A stretch of DNA of 64,000 nucleotides. Origin: Aeromicrobium sp. Root344. Lineage in GTDB: Bacteria > Actinomycetota > Actinomycetes > Propionibacteriales > Nocardioidaceae. The DNA lies in assembly GCF_001425755.1 (NCBI RefSeq), contig NZ_LMDH01000001.1:3099571-3163570 (forward strand). The letters run 5' to 3'. Below are positions 36,949-47,138 of this stretch, piece by piece (position 1 is the first letter of the stretch; each line of letters begins with the position of its first letter). The position numbers were made by a program, and so were the translations under genes. The notes beneath the pieces are model-generated. The model was not told where the DNA came from, searched no databases, and worked only from the letters and a program-made list of their open reading frames with translations.

Positions 36949-37375
36949 AGACCTGGGGGAGGTCCAGCACGCCCGTCGCGAACAGGATGATCCACAGGAC
37001 CGAGAGCGCAGTGCCGACGATGCCGAGCACGAGTCCCGCGGTGCCCATGCCGGCGCCCTTCTGGGTGCCTTGGGAAGCCGCGACCTGACGACGACCCGGG
37101 ATCGCGAGCCCGATGGCGACCGGCCCGAAGATCACCCCGCACGCGCCGATCAGACCCAGCACGGCGGCCAGGATGCCGACGATCATCGACCAGAGCGCCA
37201 GCTGGTTCTGTCGTGGCGGTTGTCCGTAGTTGCCGTAGCCGCCTGGTGCTGGCGGCTGGCTCCCGGGCGGCGGAGGGTACGAACCCTCAGGCGGCGGTGG
37301 GGTGGAGCCGTAGCTCGGCAGGCCGGTGGTGGACGGGTTGGGTTCGCCCGGGTGGGCGGGTGGCTCGTTCGTCAT
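36947..37375 (-). CDS. DUF4190-like membrane protein, second paralogue
   Basis: This 142-aa protein repeats the plan of the 35964 gene. A Pro-rich tail (MTNEPPAHPGEPNPSTT, to about residue 60) is followed by two membrane helices from NQLALWSMIVGILAAV with the connecting loop GRRQVAASQGTQKGAG. TATGCT (37382-37387) ends 6 nt before the ATG, so it is probably leaderless. Function is unknown. Confidence 0.85.
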   Translation of the reverse strand: MTNEPPAHPGEPNPSTTGLPSYGSTPPPPEGSYPPPPGSQPPAPGGYGNYGQPPRQNQLALWSMIVGILAAVLGLIGACGVIFGPVAIGLAIPGRRQVAASQGTQKGAGMGTAGLVLGIVGTALSVLWIILFATGVLDLPQV

Positions 37376-37381
37376 CCCGCG

Positions 37382-37387
37382 AGCATA
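37382..37387 (-). promoter_or_regulatory. -10 box of second DUF4190-like gene
   Basis: TATGCT on the minus strand ends 6 nt before the ATG at 37375. The same hexamer at the same distance precedes the third paralogue at 37820, so gene and promoter were probably duplicated together. Confidence 0.6.
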
Positions 37388-37421
37388 GGGGCGTGACGCG
37401 GCGGTGCAAGTCTGCCGGGAC

Positions 37422-37820
37422 TCAATCCCTGAAGTACGGCGACATCAGCCACGTGAGGATCACGAACGCGATCGTCGTGACCCCGATCGTGAGCCCGATG
37501 ACCGCGGTCATGTCGCCGCCCTCCGTGCCCTTCGAGTCCCGGATCTCCCGGCGAGCGAACACGCCACACGTCACCGACGGCACGGCGACGGCGAACGCGA
37601 GGAACGGGTAGATGAACAGGCACGGGAACGCCACCGCACCGAAGACCACGCTGTAGACCGCCTTGGGATTGGTGGGAACGCCGGTCCCTTCGCCGCTCAC
37701 GTCACTCGTCCGTCACAGTGCAACCGGCTGGCCCTGGATGCGGCGCGAACCGTGGGCCGCGGGGTCGTTGCTGGGCGGATTGTCCTCGCCCGGGTACGGC
37801 GGCGGCTCGTTCGTCGTCAT
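37422..37820 (-). pseudogene. Third DUF4190-like paralogue interrupted by an in-frame TGA
   Basis: Reading from the ATG at 37820 gives a Pro-rich tail, [18 protein letters not shown], like those of the two paralogues. After 35 codons the frame meets TGA (37713-37715, context CTG TGA CGG). In the same frame, four codons later, a GTG at 37700 opens a 92-aa piece with two membrane helices and the loop ARREIRDSKGTEGG, the expected C-terminal domain. TATGCT 6 nt before the ATG is an intact promoter. Possible readings are a nonsense-mutated pseudogene, two separate proteins, or stop-codon readthrough. Confidence 0.65.
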
Positions 37821-37826
37821 GCCGAG

Positions 37827-37832
37827 AGCATA
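37827..37832 (-). promoter_or_regulatory. -10 box of interrupted DUF4190-like gene
   Basis: TATGCT on the minus strand ends 6 nt before the ATG at 37820. The promoter is intact although the gene behind it contains a stop. Confidence 0.6.
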
Positions 37833-37883
37833 GTGACACGACGACTCCGGGGAACCCCTGCGAGACACGAGCCGCGCCGGGGA

Positions 37884-37889
37884 TACTCT
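37884..37889 (+). promoter_or_regulatory. Candidate -10 box of trpC
   Basis: TACTCT lies 35 nt before the trpC GTG, leaving a short leader that carries the GAGGAGGGG ribosome-binding site. No leader peptide or attenuator is visible in it. Confidence 0.5.
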
Positions 37890-37924
37890 TGAGAAGTCCA
37901 CTGCGAGTGAGGAGGAGGGGTTCC

Positions 37925-38731
37925 GTGTCCGTACTCGACGAGATCCTGGCCGGCGCCGCCGAAGACCTCCGCGAGCGCATGCACCAGACCTCCCTCGACG
38001 ATCTTAAGGCGCAGGCCGCTCGTCAGAAGGAAGCACTCGACCCGATGCCGGCGTTCCGCGGCGACGGCGTCTCGGTGATCGCCGAGGTCAAGCGAGCCAG
38101 CCCCAGCAAGGGTGAGCTCGCCGCGATCAAGGACCCCGCCGCACTGGCTGCCGACTACGCCGCCGGTGGCGCCGCCGCGATCAGCGTGCTCACCGAGCAG
38201 CGGCGGTTCGGCGGCACGCTCGACGACCTGCGGACCGTACGCGCCAACGTCGACGTCCCGGTGCTCCGCAAGGACTTCATCACGACCTCCTACCAGCTGT
38301 GGGAGGCTCGGGCAGCGGGCGCCGACATGGCGTTGCTGATCGTCGCAGCCCTCGAGCAGATCGCGCTGGAGAGCCTCATCGAGCGAGCCCGGTCGATCGG
38401 GCTCACGCCACTCGTCGAGGTCCATGACGAGGACGAGGTCGATCGCGCGGTGGACGCCGGCGCCGACCTGATCGGCGTGAACGCGCGCAACCTCAAGACC
38501 CTCGAGATCGACCGCGGCACGTTCGAGCGGCTGTCCCCGCGCATCCCCGACGGCGTCGTCAAGGTCGCCGAGTCCGGCGTACGCGGTCCGCACGACGTCA
38601 TCGAGTACGCCAAGTTCGGCGCTCACGTGGTCCTGGTCGGCGAGACCCTCGTACGCGGTGACGATCCCCGCGCGAGCGTGGCGGACCTCGTCGCAGCGGG
38701 CGCTCACCCCGCCCTGCAGCACCGCTGGTAG
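37925..38731 (+). CDS. trpC: Indole-3-glycerol-phosphate synthase
   Basis: TrpC closes the indole ring from CdRP. The 268-aa barrel has [15 protein letters not shown] (catalytic Lys and phosphate contacts), [20 protein letters not shown] and [10 protein letters not shown]. The GTG start is supported by GAGGAGGGG 5 nt upstream. It is followed by trpB 62 nt later. trpD, trpE, trpG and trpF are not in the window. Confidence 0.97.
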   Translation: MSVLDEILAGAAEDLRERMHQTSLDDLKAQAARQKEALDPMPAFRGDGVSVIAEVKRASPSKGELAAIKDPAALAADYAAGGAAAISVLTEQRRFGGTLDDLRTVRANVDVPVLRKDFITTSYQLWEARAAGADMALLIVAALEQIALESLIERARSIGLTPLVEVHDEDEVDRAVDAGADLIGVNARNLKTLEIDRGTFERLSPRIPDGVVKVAESGVRGPHDVIEYAKFGAHVVLVGETLVRGDDPRASVADLVAAGAHPALQHRW

Positions 38732-38793
38732 AGGCGTCATCGTTCCGACGGTGACGCGCCTTCGCCCTGCCGCTTCCACCATCAAGAGGACCC

Positions 38794-40017
38794 ATGTACG
38801 CGCAACCTGACCCGACCGGGCACTTCGGACGCTTCGGCGGCCGCTTCATGCCCGAAGCACTCATCGCCCCGCTCGACGAGCTCGACAAGGCGTGGACCGA
38901 CGCCAAGGCCGACCCGGCTTTCATGGCCGAGCTCGACCGCATGCTGCGCGAGTACGCCAACGTCCCGAGCCCGCTCTACGAGGCGCACCGCTTCTCGGAG
39001 GCCGCCGGCGCCCGCATCCTGCTCAAGCGCGAGGACCTCAACCACACCGGTGCCCACAAGATCCGCAACGTGATCGGCCAGGCGCTGCTCGCCAAGCGGA
39101 TCGGCAAGCCGCGGGCCATCGCCGAGACCGGCGCAGGGCAGCACGGTGTGGCATCGGCGACGGCGTGCGCCTATCTCGACCTCGAGTGCGTCGTCTACAT
39201 GGGCGAGCTCGACACGCAACGCCAGGCGCTCAACGTCGCACGCATGAAGATGCTCGGCGCCGAGGTCGTGCCCGTCACGACCGGCAGCCGTACGTTGAAG
39301 GACGCGATCAACGAAGCCCTGCGCGACTGGGTCGCGAGCGTCGACACCACGTCCTACCTGTTCGGCACCGCTGCCGGTCCGCACCCGTTCCCGAGCATGG
39401 TGCGCGACCTGACGCGCGGCATCGGCGACGAGGCGCGCGCCCAGGTCCTCGAGCTCACCGGGACGTTGCCCGACGCCGCTGTGGCGTGCGTGGGCGGCGG
39501 CTCCAACGCGATCGGCCTGTTCACGGCGTTCATCGACGACGCCGACGTCAAGCTCGTCGGCATCGAGGCCGGAGGTGACGGTGTCGAGACCGGACGGCAC
39601 GCGGCGACGATCACCGGCGGCGACGTCGGCGTGCTGCACGGCGCGCGGTCGTTCCTGCTGCAGGACGAGGACGGCCAGACGATCGAGTCGCACTCGATCT
39701 CCGCAGGACTCGACTATCCCGGTGTCGGCCCCGAGCACTCGTTCCTCGCCGACACGGGCCGTGCGTCGTACGTACCCGCAACCGATGCGGCCGCGATGTC
39801 GGCGTTCGACCTGCTCTGCAAGACCGAGGGCATCATCCCGGCGATCGAGTCGGCGCATGCGCTGGCCGGTGCCCTGGAGCTGGCCAAGGAGTTGGGCCCC
39901 GACTCGACCATTCTGGTGAACCTGTCCGGCCGCGGCGACAAGGACGTGCACACCGCGGCGGAGTACTTCGGGCTGATCGACGAGCCGGTCGTCCTCGAGC
40001 AGGGGGTCGAGGAATGA
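38794..40017 (+). CDS. trpB: Tryptophan synthase beta subunit
   Basis: TrpB joins indole and serine using PLP. The 407-aa protein has the PLP lysine in [10 protein letters not shown], the ETGAGQHG loop, the phosphate-binding GGGSNAIG and the C-terminal [11 protein letters not shown]. An AGAGGA ribosome-binding site precedes the ATG. The trpA start overlaps its stop (ATGA), matching the 1:1 alpha2-beta2 complex. Confidence 0.98.
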   Translation: MYAQPDPTGHFGRFGGRFMPEALIAPLDELDKAWTDAKADPAFMAELDRMLREYANVPSPLYEAHRFSEAAGARILLKREDLNHTGAHKIRNVIGQALLAKRIGKPRAIAETGAGQHGVASATACAYLDLECVVYMGELDTQRQALNVARMKMLGAEVVPVTTGSRTLKDAINEALRDWVASVDTTSYLFGTAAGPHPFPSMVRDLTRGIGDEARAQVLELTGTLPDAAVACVGGGSNAIGLFTAFIDDADVKLVGIEAGGDGVETGRHAATITGGDVGVLHGARSFLLQDEDGQTIESHSISAGLDYPGVGPEHSFLADTGRASYVPATDAAAMSAFDLLCKTEGIIPAIESAHALAGALELAKELGPDSTILVNLSGRGDKDVHTAAEYFGLIDEPVVLEQGVEE

Positions 40018-40811
40018 GTGCGATCGACGAGCTCTTCGTCAGGACCCGAGCGGCGAATCGTGCGGCTCTCGTCGGCTACCTGCCGGCCGGATTCCCGTCC
40101 AAGGAGCTGTCGGTCAAGGCCATCGAGGCGATGGTCGACGGCGGTGTCGACCTCGTCGAGGTCGGCCTGCCCTACAGCGATCCCGTGATGGACGGCCCGA
40201 CGATCCAGGCCGCGGCCGACCAGGCGCTCCGAGCCGGCACGCGTACGACCGACGTCATCGACGTCGTACGCGCCAGCGCCGCCACGGGTGCGCCGACGGT
40301 CGTCATGACCTACTGGAACCCGGTCGAGCGCTTCGGTGTCAACCGGTTCGCCGAGGCACTCGCGGACGCCGGGGGAGCGGGCCTCATCACGCCGGACCTG
40401 ATCCCCGACGAGGCCGGCGAGTGGGTCGCCGCGTCGGAGCAGTACGGCCTCGACCGCATCTTCCTGGTCGCCCCGTCCTCGACCGACGCACGTCTCGCCA
40501 TGACGGCGGAGGCGGCGAGCGGATTCGTCTACGCCACTGCGGTCATGGGCGTCACCGGCGCCCGCGAGCAGACCAGCGCGCTCGGGCCCGAGCTCGTGGC
40601 GCGACTGCGCAAGGTGACCGACAAGCCGGTCGGTGTGGGCCTCGGGGTCAGCAACGGCGACCAGGCCCGCGAGGTCGCCGCGTTCGCCGATGCGGTCATC
40701 GTGGGGTCCGCCCTCGTACGCTGTCTGCTGGATGCCGAGGACGAGTCCGCCGGGCTCGAGGCTATCCGCCGGTTGGCCCAGGACCTGCGCGCCGGCGTCG
40801 AGAGGACCTAG
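40014..40811 (+). CDS. trpA: Tryptophan synthase alpha subunit
   Basis: TrpA cleaves indole-3-glycerol phosphate and passes indole through a tunnel to TrpB. The 265-aa barrel has the catalytic Glu in [18 protein letters not shown] and Asp in [11 protein letters not shown], plus [11 protein letters not shown] for phosphate. It overlaps trpB by 4 nt. lgt follows after 5 nt. Confidence 0.97.
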   Translation: MSAIDELFVRTRAANRAALVGYLPAGFPSKELSVKAIEAMVDGGVDLVEVGLPYSDPVMDGPTIQAAADQALRAGTRTTDVIDVVRASAATGAPTVVMTYWNPVERFGVNRFAEALADAGGAGLITPDLIPDEAGEWVAASEQYGLDRIFLVAPSSTDARLAMTAEAASGFVYATAVMGVTGAREQTSALGPELVARLRKVTDKPVGVGLGVSNGDQAREVAAFADAVIVGSALVRCLLDAEDESAGLEAIRRLAQDLRAGVERT

Positions 40812-40816
40812 ATCAC

Positions 40817-41683
40817 GTGAGCGTCGCGTCATTCATCCCCAGCCCGTCGCACGGCGTCTGGGACATCGGGCCGATCCCCCTGCGGGCGTACGCCTTCGGC
40901 ATCATCATCGGCGCCATCGTCGCGATCATGATCGGCGAGCGCCGGTTCCAGGCGCGCGGCGGCCGGCAGGGTGTGATCGGCGACGTTGCCATCTGGGCGA
41001 TCCCGTTCGGCATCGTCGGCGCCCGGATCTACCACGTGGCCACTGACCCGGAGCTCTACTTCAGCGACGGCAAGCACCCGCTCAACGCATTCAAGATCTG
41101 GGAGGGCGGCCTCGGGATCTGGGGCGCCATCGCGGGTGGTGCACTCGGTGCCTACATCGGCTGCCGTCGCTACGGGGTGTCGTTCTCCTCGGTGGCCGAC
41201 GCCCTGGCGCCCGGCCTGCTGGTCGCGCAGGCGATCGGCCGCATCGGCAACTACTTCAACCAGGAGCTGTTCGGCAAGCCGACGACCAAGCCGTGGGGGC
41301 TCGAGATCGCGGTCGACAAGCGCCCTGACGGCTACACGCAGTTCGCGACGTTCCACCCCACGTTCCTCTACGAGCTGCTGTGGAACCTCGCCGCGGCGGC
41401 CCTGATCATCGCGATCGACCGCAAGCTCAAGCTCACCGGCGGCCGTGCGTTCGCGCTCTACGCGATGCTCTACACGTCCGGTCGCGTCTGGATCGAGGCG
41501 CTGCGCATCGACGAGGCCAACCACATCGGCCCTTTCCGCCTCAACGTGTGGACGTCGATCATCGTGTTCGCGGTCGCGGCGACCTACTTCGTCGTCACCC
41601 GCAACCGTGCCCGGCCAGATGAGCCGGTCACCGACGCCGCGGAGACCGCCGACGAGTCGACCGACACCGAAGAAGCCCGCTGA
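40817..41683 (+). CDS. lgt: Prolipoprotein diacylglyceryl transferase
   Basis: Lgt moves diacylglycerol to the lipobox cysteine of prolipoproteins. The 288-aa protein has seven hydrophobic segments, the Lgt signature GRIGNYFNQELFG, and the conserved RAYAFGI and GARIYHV regions. The C-terminal 25 residues are acidic and disordered. Linkage trpA-lgt-gltB is common in Actinobacteria. Its substrates in this window include the proteins at 28957 and 51238. Confidence 0.96.
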   Translation: MSVASFIPSPSHGVWDIGPIPLRAYAFGIIIGAIVAIMIGERRFQARGGRQGVIGDVAIWAIPFGIVGARIYHVATDPELYFSDGKHPLNAFKIWEGGLGIWGAIAGGALGAYIGCRRYGVSFSSVADALAPGLLVAQAIGRIGNYFNQELFGKPTTKPWGLEIAVDKRPDGYTQFATFHPTFLYELLWNLAAAALIIAIDRKLKLTGGRAFALYAMLYTSGRVWIEALRIDEANHIGPFRLNVWTSIIVFAVAATYFVVTRNRARPDEPVTDAAETADESTDTEEAR

Positions 41684-41729
41684 CGTCAGGAAAGCCTGAC
41701 CTTCGGTGACGGCGGCGCATGGTCGGACG

Positions 41730-41735
41730 TACGTT
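41730..41735 (+). promoter_or_regulatory. -10 box of leaderless VIT-transporter promoter
   Basis: TACGTT ends 6 nt before the ATG at 41742 and no Shine-Dalgarno is present, as in other leaderless starts in this window. Confidence 0.55.
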
Positions 41736-41741
41736 TTCACC

Positions 41742-42482
41742 ATGACCGAAGCAGTCGAGAGCGTCGAACCCCTGCCTGATCCTGCGCACGTCGAGCACGA
41801 GCACCCCGATGTCACCGGCGGCTGGCTGCGGCCGGCCGTGTTCGGGGCGATGGACGGGCTGGTGTCCAACTTCGCCCTGATCATGGGCGTCGTCGGCGGC
41901 AGCAGCGCCAACGACACCAAGCCGATCGTCCTCGCGGGACTGGCCGGCCTCGCCGCGGGCTCGTTCTCGATGGCGGCGGGGGAGTACACCTCGGTCGCGA
42001 GCCAGAGCGAGTTCGCGCTGGCGCAGGTCGAGATCGAGCGCGACGAGATCCTCAACAACGAGACCGCCGAGGAGGCCGAGCTCGCGGTGATGTTCGTCGA
42101 GAAGGGTGTCGACGAGGACGTCGCCCGCGAGATGGCGGCGCAGATCCACCGCAACCCGGAGAACGCCGTCAAGGTGCACGCGCGCGAGGAGTTCGGCGTC
42201 GACGTCGACGACCTGGCGTCGCCGATGCTGGCGGCGGTGTCGTCGTTCTTCGCGTTCGCGCTCGGCGCGGTCATCCCGGTGTTCCCCTACCTGCTCGGCA
42301 TCGAGTCGCCGTGGCTCGCGATCGCGCTGTCGCTCGTGGCGCTGTTCGCGTGCGGTGCGGTCGTCACCCGGATCACGGCTCGTTCGTGGTGGTTCGGCGG
42401 GTTGCGGCAGCTCCTGCTGGGCGGCGCCGCGGCCGGGCTGACCTACCTGGTGGGCGACGCGGTGGGCAGCGCCATCGGCTGA
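41742..42482 (+). CDS. VIT1/CCC1 family iron/manganese transporter
   Basis: This 246-aa membrane protein has a cytoplasmic N-terminus, helices at about residues 26-48 and 58-80, and a long acidic cytoplasmic region (about 85-160) rich in Glu and Asp as in VIT metal-binding domains. Three more helices follow. The GGWLRPAVFGAMDGLVSNFA and AGSFSMAAGEYTSVASQ motifs define the family. It probably exports Fe2+ or Mn2+ from the cytosol. Confidence 0.92.
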   Translation: MTEAVESVEPLPDPAHVEHEHPDVTGGWLRPAVFGAMDGLVSNFALIMGVVGGSSANDTKPIVLAGLAGLAAGSFSMAAGEYTSVASQSEFALAQVEIERDEILNNETAEEAELAVMFVEKGVDEDVAREMAAQIHRNPENAVKVHAREEFGVDVDDLASPMLAAVSSFFAFALGAVIPVFPYLLGIESPWLAIALSLVALFACGAVVTRITARSWWFGGLRQLLLGGAAAGLTYLVGDAVGSAIG

Positions 42483-42590
42483 TGCGGCGCCCGACGGCGT
42501 AGCCGTGTAATCTTGTGATGCTGTCCGAGGCCAACGTCGTCCCCGGTACGAGAATTTTCGTGACCCTGATGACGTGAAGTGAGGCCCTCC

Positions 42591-45500
42591 ATGCGCGCCC
42601 CCCTCTATTCGACTCAGCCGCCTGCCCAAGGTCTGTACGACCCGCAGAACGAGCACGACGCCTGCGGTGTCGCGTTCGTCGCCACGCTGACCGGTGTGCC
42701 GAGCCACGAGATCGTCCTCCAGGGCCTCACCGCCCTGCGCAACCTCGACCACCGCGGCGCCGTTGGCGGTGACCCCGACACCGGCGACGGCGCGGGCATC
42801 ATGATCCAGGTTCCCGACGCGTTCCTGCGCGGGGTCAGCGGCGTCGAGCTGCCCGAGGCAGGTTCGTACGCCGCGGGCATGGCGTTCCTGCCGACCGACG
42901 AGGCAGACGCGGCCGAGGCGCGTCGCCGGGTCGAGGAGATCGCGACCGAGGAGGGCCTGACGGTCCTCGGCTGGCGCGAGGTCCCGGTCGAGCCCGAGGT
43001 CCTGGGCCACGGCATGTCGCGCGCGGCGATGCCGGCCTTCGTCCAGGTGTTCGTCACGGCGGCGGGCGAAGCGCAGAGCGGCATCGAGCTCGACCGCACG
43101 GCCTACTGCCTGCGCAAGCGCGCCGAGCACGAGCTCGCGGTCTACTTCCCGTCGCTGTCGAGTCGCACGCTCGTCTACAAGGGCATGCTGACGCCCGAGC
43201 AGCTCGAGGGCTTCTTCCCCGACCTCGCCGACCCGCGCATGGAGTCGGCCATGGCGATCGTGCACAGCCGCTTCTCGACCAACACGTTCCCCAGCTGGCC
43301 GCTGGCGCACCCGTTCCGCTTCATCGCGCACAACGGCGAGATCAACACCGCGCGCGGCAACCGCAACTGGATGCGTGCCCGCGAGGCTCTCCTCGAGAGC
43401 GACCTGATCCCCGGCGACATGAACCGGCTCTTCCCGGTCTGCGACCCGCTGGGCAGCGACACCGCATCGTTCGACGAGGTGCTCGAGCTGCTGCACCTTG
43501 GCGGCCGCAGCCTGCCGCACGCCGTCATGATGATGATCCCCGAGGCGTGGGAGAACGACGCCGACATGGACCCGGCCCGCCGGGCCTTCTATGAGTTCCA
43601 CTCCTCCGTCATGGAGCCGTGGGACGGTCCCGCCGCGATCGCGTTCACCGACGGCAACCAGATCGGCGCGGTCCTCGACCGCAACGGCCTGCGCCCCGGC
43701 CGCTACTGGGTGACCGAGGACGGCCTCGTCGTGCTCGCGTCCGAGGCCGGTGTCCTCGACCTCGACCAGAAGACGATCACGCGCAAGGGCCGCCTCGAGC
43801 CGGGCAAGATGTTCCTGCTCGACCTCGACCAGCACCGCATCATCGAGGACCACGAGATCAAGAACACGCTGGCCTCGGAGCACCCGTACGACGAGTGGCT
43901 CTACTCCGGCCTCGTGCGCTTCGAGGACCTGCCCGACCTCGAGCACATCGTCCACACCCACGCTTCGGTGACCCGTCGTCAGCAGGTGTTCGGCTACACC
44001 GAGGAGGAGCTGCGGCTGCTCATCGCGCCGATCGCCCGCACCGGCGCCGAGGCGATCGGGTCGATGGGCACCGACACGCCCCTCGCCGCGATCTCGGACG
44101 GTCCTCGTCAGCTGTTCGACTACTTCTCGCAGCTGTTCGCCCAGGTCACCAACCCGCCGCTCGACGCGATCCGCGAAGAGGTCGTCACGTCCCTGGCCGG
44201 CACGATCGGGCCCGAGCGCAACCTGCTCGCGCCTAGCCCGGCGTCCTGCCGCATGCTGCAGCTGCCGTTCCCCGTGCTCGACAACGACGAGCTCGCCAAG
44301 ATCCGGCACATGAACAAGGACGGCGACATGCCGGGCTTCTCGGTGCACGTGGTCCGTGGCCTGTACGACGTGCACGGCGGCGGCGCGGCGCTCAAGGCCA
44401 AGCTCGACGAGATCTGCGGCGAGGTGTCGCGCGCGATCGCCGACGGCGCGCGGATCATCGTGCTGTCCGACCGGCACTCCAACGCCGACCTCGCCCCGAT
44501 CCCGTCGCTCCTGCTGACCGGTGCGGTGCACCACCACATGGTGCGCGAGAAGCTGCGGACACAGGCCGGTCTCATCATCGAGGCCGGCGACGTCCGCGAG
44601 GTGCACCACGTGGCGCTCCTCATCGGCTACGGCGCGACCGCGGTCAACCCCTACCTCGTGCTGGAGTCCGCCGAGGACCTCGCCCGCGAGAAGGTGTTCG
44701 TCGAGGGAGTCGAGCCCGGCAAGGCGCTGCGCAATGTCGCGTACGGACTCGGCAAGGGCGTGCTCAAGGTCATGAGCAAGATGGGCGTGTCCACGGTCGC
44801 GTCCTACACCGGCGCCCAGATCTTCGAGGCCGTCGGGCTCTCGAACGAGGTCATCGACGCCTACTTCACCGGCACGTCGTCCAAGCTCGGCGGCGTCGGC
44901 CTCGACGTGCTGGCCGAGGAGGTCAGGTCGCGCCACCTAAAGGCGTACCCGACCAGTGGCATCGCGGCCGCGCGTCGTCACCTCGAGACCGGCGGCGAGT
45001 ACCAGTGGCGTCGCGGGGGACCGGAGCACCTGTTCGACCCCGAGACGGTGTTCCGCCTGCAGCACTCCACGCGCACGGGCAGCTACGAGATCTTCAAGCA
45101 GTACACGAGCCGGGTCGACGACCAGTCCGAGCGCCTCATGACGCTGCGCGGCCTGTTCGGCTTCAAGGAGGGTGAACGCCCGCCCGTGCCGATCGAGGAG
45201 GTCGAGCCGGTCTCGGAGATCGTCAAGCGCTTCTCGACCGGTGCGATGTCGTACGGCTCGATCAGCCAGGAGGCGCACGAGACCCTCGCGATCGCGATGA
45301 ACCGCCTCGGCGGCAAGTCCAACACCGGCGAGGGCGGCGAGGACCCGGAGCGCCTGTACGACCCGGAGCGCCGCTCCGCGATCAAGCAGGTCGCGTCGGG
45401 CCGTTTCGGCGTCACGTCGGAGTACCTCACCAACAGCGACGACATCCAGATCAAGATGGCGCAGGGTGCCAAGCCGGGCGAGGGCGGCCAGCTGCCCGGA

Positions 45501-47138
45501 CCCAAGGTCTATCCGTGGGTCGCGCGTACGCGTCATTCGACGCCGGGCGTCGGCCTCATCTCGCCGCCGCCGCACCACGACATCTACTCGATCGAGGACC
45601 TCAAGCAGCTCATCCACGACCTCAAGAACGCCAACCCGTCGGCACGCGTGCACGTCAAGCTCGTGTCGGAGATCGGCGTGGGCACGGTCGCCGCGGGCGT
45701 CTCCAAGGCCAAGGCCGATGTCGTCCTGATCTCCGGCCACGACGGCGGCACGGGCGCATCGCCGCTGACGTCGCTCAAGCACGCCGGCGGACCGTGGGAG
45801 CTCGGCCTCGCCGAGACCCAGCAGACCTTGCTGCTCAACGGGCTGCGCGACCGCATCGTCGTGCAGACCGACGGCCAGCTCAAGACCGGTCGAGACGTCG
45901 TCATCGCCGCACTGCTCGGCGCCGAGGAGTTCGGCTTCGCCACCGCACCGCTCGTCGTGAGCGGCTGCATCATGATGCGGGTCTGCCACCTCGACACCTG
46001 TCCGGTCGGCGTCGCCACCCAGAACAAGGCGCTGCGCGAGAAGTACGCCGGCAAGGCCGAGTACATCGTCAACTTCTTCCAGTTCATCGCCGAGGAGGTC
46101 CGCGAGATCCTGGCCCGTCTGGGCTTCCGCACGATCGAGGAGGCCGTGGGCCACGCCGAGGTCATCGACGCCCGCAGGGCCGTGGACCACTGGAAGGCCG
46201 ACGGTCTCGACCTGACCCCGATCCTGTACGTCCCGGAGCTCCCTGAGGGTGCGGCCCGGCACAACACGACGGGCCAGGACCACAGCCTCGACAAGGCGCT
46301 CGACAACGAGCTCATCGCGCTCAGCGCCGATGCCCTCGAGCGCGGCGAGCCGGTGCGCGCGCAGGTCGACATCCGCAACGTCAACCGTACGGTCGGCACG
46401 ATGCTCGGTCACGAGGTCACCAAGCGCTATCGCGGCGAGGGCCTCCCGGAGAACACGATCGACATCACGTTCCTCGGCTCGGCCGGGCAGTCGTTCGGCG
46501 CGTTCGTGCCCAAGGGCGTCACGCTGCGGCTCGAGGGCGACGGCAACGACTACGTCGGCAAGGGCCTGTCGGGCGGCCGCATCGTCGTCCGCCCGCCGCG
46601 CGAGGTGCAGTTCACCGCCGAGGCGCAGATCGTCGCCGGCAACGTGATCGGCTTCGGCGCGACCAGCGGCGAGATCTTCCTGCGCGGCAAGGTCGGCGAG
46701 CGGTTCTGCGTCCGCAACTCCGGCGTCAGCGCCGTCGTCGAGGGCGTGGGCGACCACGCCTGTGAGTACATGACGGGCGGCCGGGTCGTGATCCTCGGTC
46801 CGACGGGTCGCAACGTCGCTGCCGGCATGAGCGGCGGCTCGGCATACGTCCTGGACCTCGACGAGACCCGGGTCAACAAGGACATGGTAGAGCTGCGGGC
46901 CGTCGCGGGCGCTGCCGCCGAAGAGCTCAAGTCGCTCATCCACAAGCACCAGGAAGAGACCGGCTCGGTCGTCGCCGAGCAGCTGCTCGGCGACTGGGAG
47001 CAGTCACTCGCCCGCTTCACCGAGATCATGCCGGTCAACTACCGGCTGGTGCTCGAGGCGCGCGACGCTGCCGAGTCCGAAGGACTGTCCGAGGAAGACA
47101 CGACCGCACGCATGATGGAGGTGGCCGCACGTGGCTGA
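42591..47138 (+). CDS. gltB: Glutamate synthase (NADPH) large subunit
   Basis: GltB makes two glutamates from glutamine and 2-oxoglutarate. The 1515-aa protein has an N-terminal class II amidotransferase domain whose catalytic Cys lies in [10 protein letters not shown] (residue 25), so a short propeptide is removed. A central domain, an FMN-binding synthase domain with the 3Fe-4S ligands in [15 protein letters not shown], and a C-terminal beta-helix (GXGXG) domain follow. ATG at 42591 follows GTGAGG. A TAATCT box at 42508-42513 may be the promoter. gltD overlaps the end by 8 nt. Confidence 0.97.
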   Translation: MRAPLYSTQPPAQGLYDPQNEHDACGVAFVATLTGVPSHEIVLQGLTALRNLDHRGAVGGDPDTGDGAGIMIQVPDAFLRGVSGVELPEAGSYAAGMAFLPTDEADAAEARRRVEEIATEEGLTVLGWREVPVEPEVLGHGMSRAAMPAFVQVFVTAAGEAQSGIELDRTAYCLRKRAEHELAVYFPSLSSRTLVYKGMLTPEQLEGFFPDLADPRMESAMAIVHSRFSTNTFPSWPLAHPFRFIAHNGEINTARGNRNWMRAREALLESDLIPGDMNRLFPVCDPLGSDTASFDEVLELLHLGGRSLPHAVMMMIPEAWENDADMDPARRAFYEFHSSVMEPWDGPAAIAFTDGNQIGAVLDRNGLRPGRYWVTEDGLVVLASEAGVLDLDQKTITRKGRLEPGKMFLLDLDQHRIIEDHEIKNTLASEHPYDEWLYSGLVRFEDLPDLEHIVHTHASVTRRQQVFGYTEEELRLLIAPIARTGAEAIGSMGTDTPLAAISDGPRQLFDYFSQLFAQVTNPPLDAIREEVVTSLAGTIGPERNLLAPSPASCRMLQLPFPVLDNDELAKIRHMNKDGDMPGFSVHVVRGLYDVHGGGAALKAKLDEICGEVSRAIADGARIIVLSDRHSNADLAPIPSLLLTGAVHHHMVREKLRTQAGLIIEAGDVREVHHVALLIGYGATAVNPYLVLESAEDLAREKVFVEGVEPGKALRNVAYGLGKGVLKVMSKMGVSTVASYTGAQIFEAVGLSNEVIDAYFTGTSSKLGGVGLDVLAEEVRSRHLKAYPTSGIAAARRHLETGGEYQWRRGGPEHLFDPETVFRLQHSTRTGSYEIFKQYTSRVDDQSERLMTLRGLFGFKEGERPPVPIEEVEPVSEIVKRFSTGAMSYGSISQEAHETLAIAMNRLGGKSNTGEGGEDPERLYDPERRSAIKQVASGRFGVTSEYLTNSDDIQIKMAQGAKPGEGGQLPGPKVYPWVARTRHSTPGVGLISPPPHHDIYSIEDLKQLIHDLKNANPSARVHVKLVSEIGVGTVAAGVSKAKADVVLISGHDGGTGASPLTSLKHAGGPWELGLAETQQTLLLNGLRDRIVVQTDGQLKTGRDVVIAALLGAEEFGFATAPLVVSGCIMMRVCHLDTCPVGVATQNKALREKYAGKAEYIVNFFQFIAEEVREILARLGFRTIEEAVGHAEVIDARRAVDHWKADGLDLTPILYVPELPEGAARHNTTGQDHSLDKALDNELIALSADALERGEPVRAQVDIRNVNRTVGTMLGHEVTKRYRGEGLPENTIDITFLGSAGQSFGAFVPKGVTLRLEGDGNDYVGKGLSGGRIVVRPPREVQFTAEAQIVAGNVIGFGATSGEIFLRGKVGERFCVRNSGVSAVVEGVGDHACEYMTGGRVVILGPTGRNVAAGMSGGSAYVLDLDETRVNKDMVELRAVAGAAAEELKSLIHKHQEETGSVVAEQLLGDWEQSLARFTEIMPVNYRLVLEARDAAESEGLSEEDTTARMMEVAARG

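Noticed and set aside
41628..46949. Two long minus-strand open frames (1102 and 670 codons) across lgt, the VIT gene and gltB
   Set aside because: They lie opposite intact genes with full family motifs, cross gene boundaries and have no recognisable domain. They are high-GC shadow frames.
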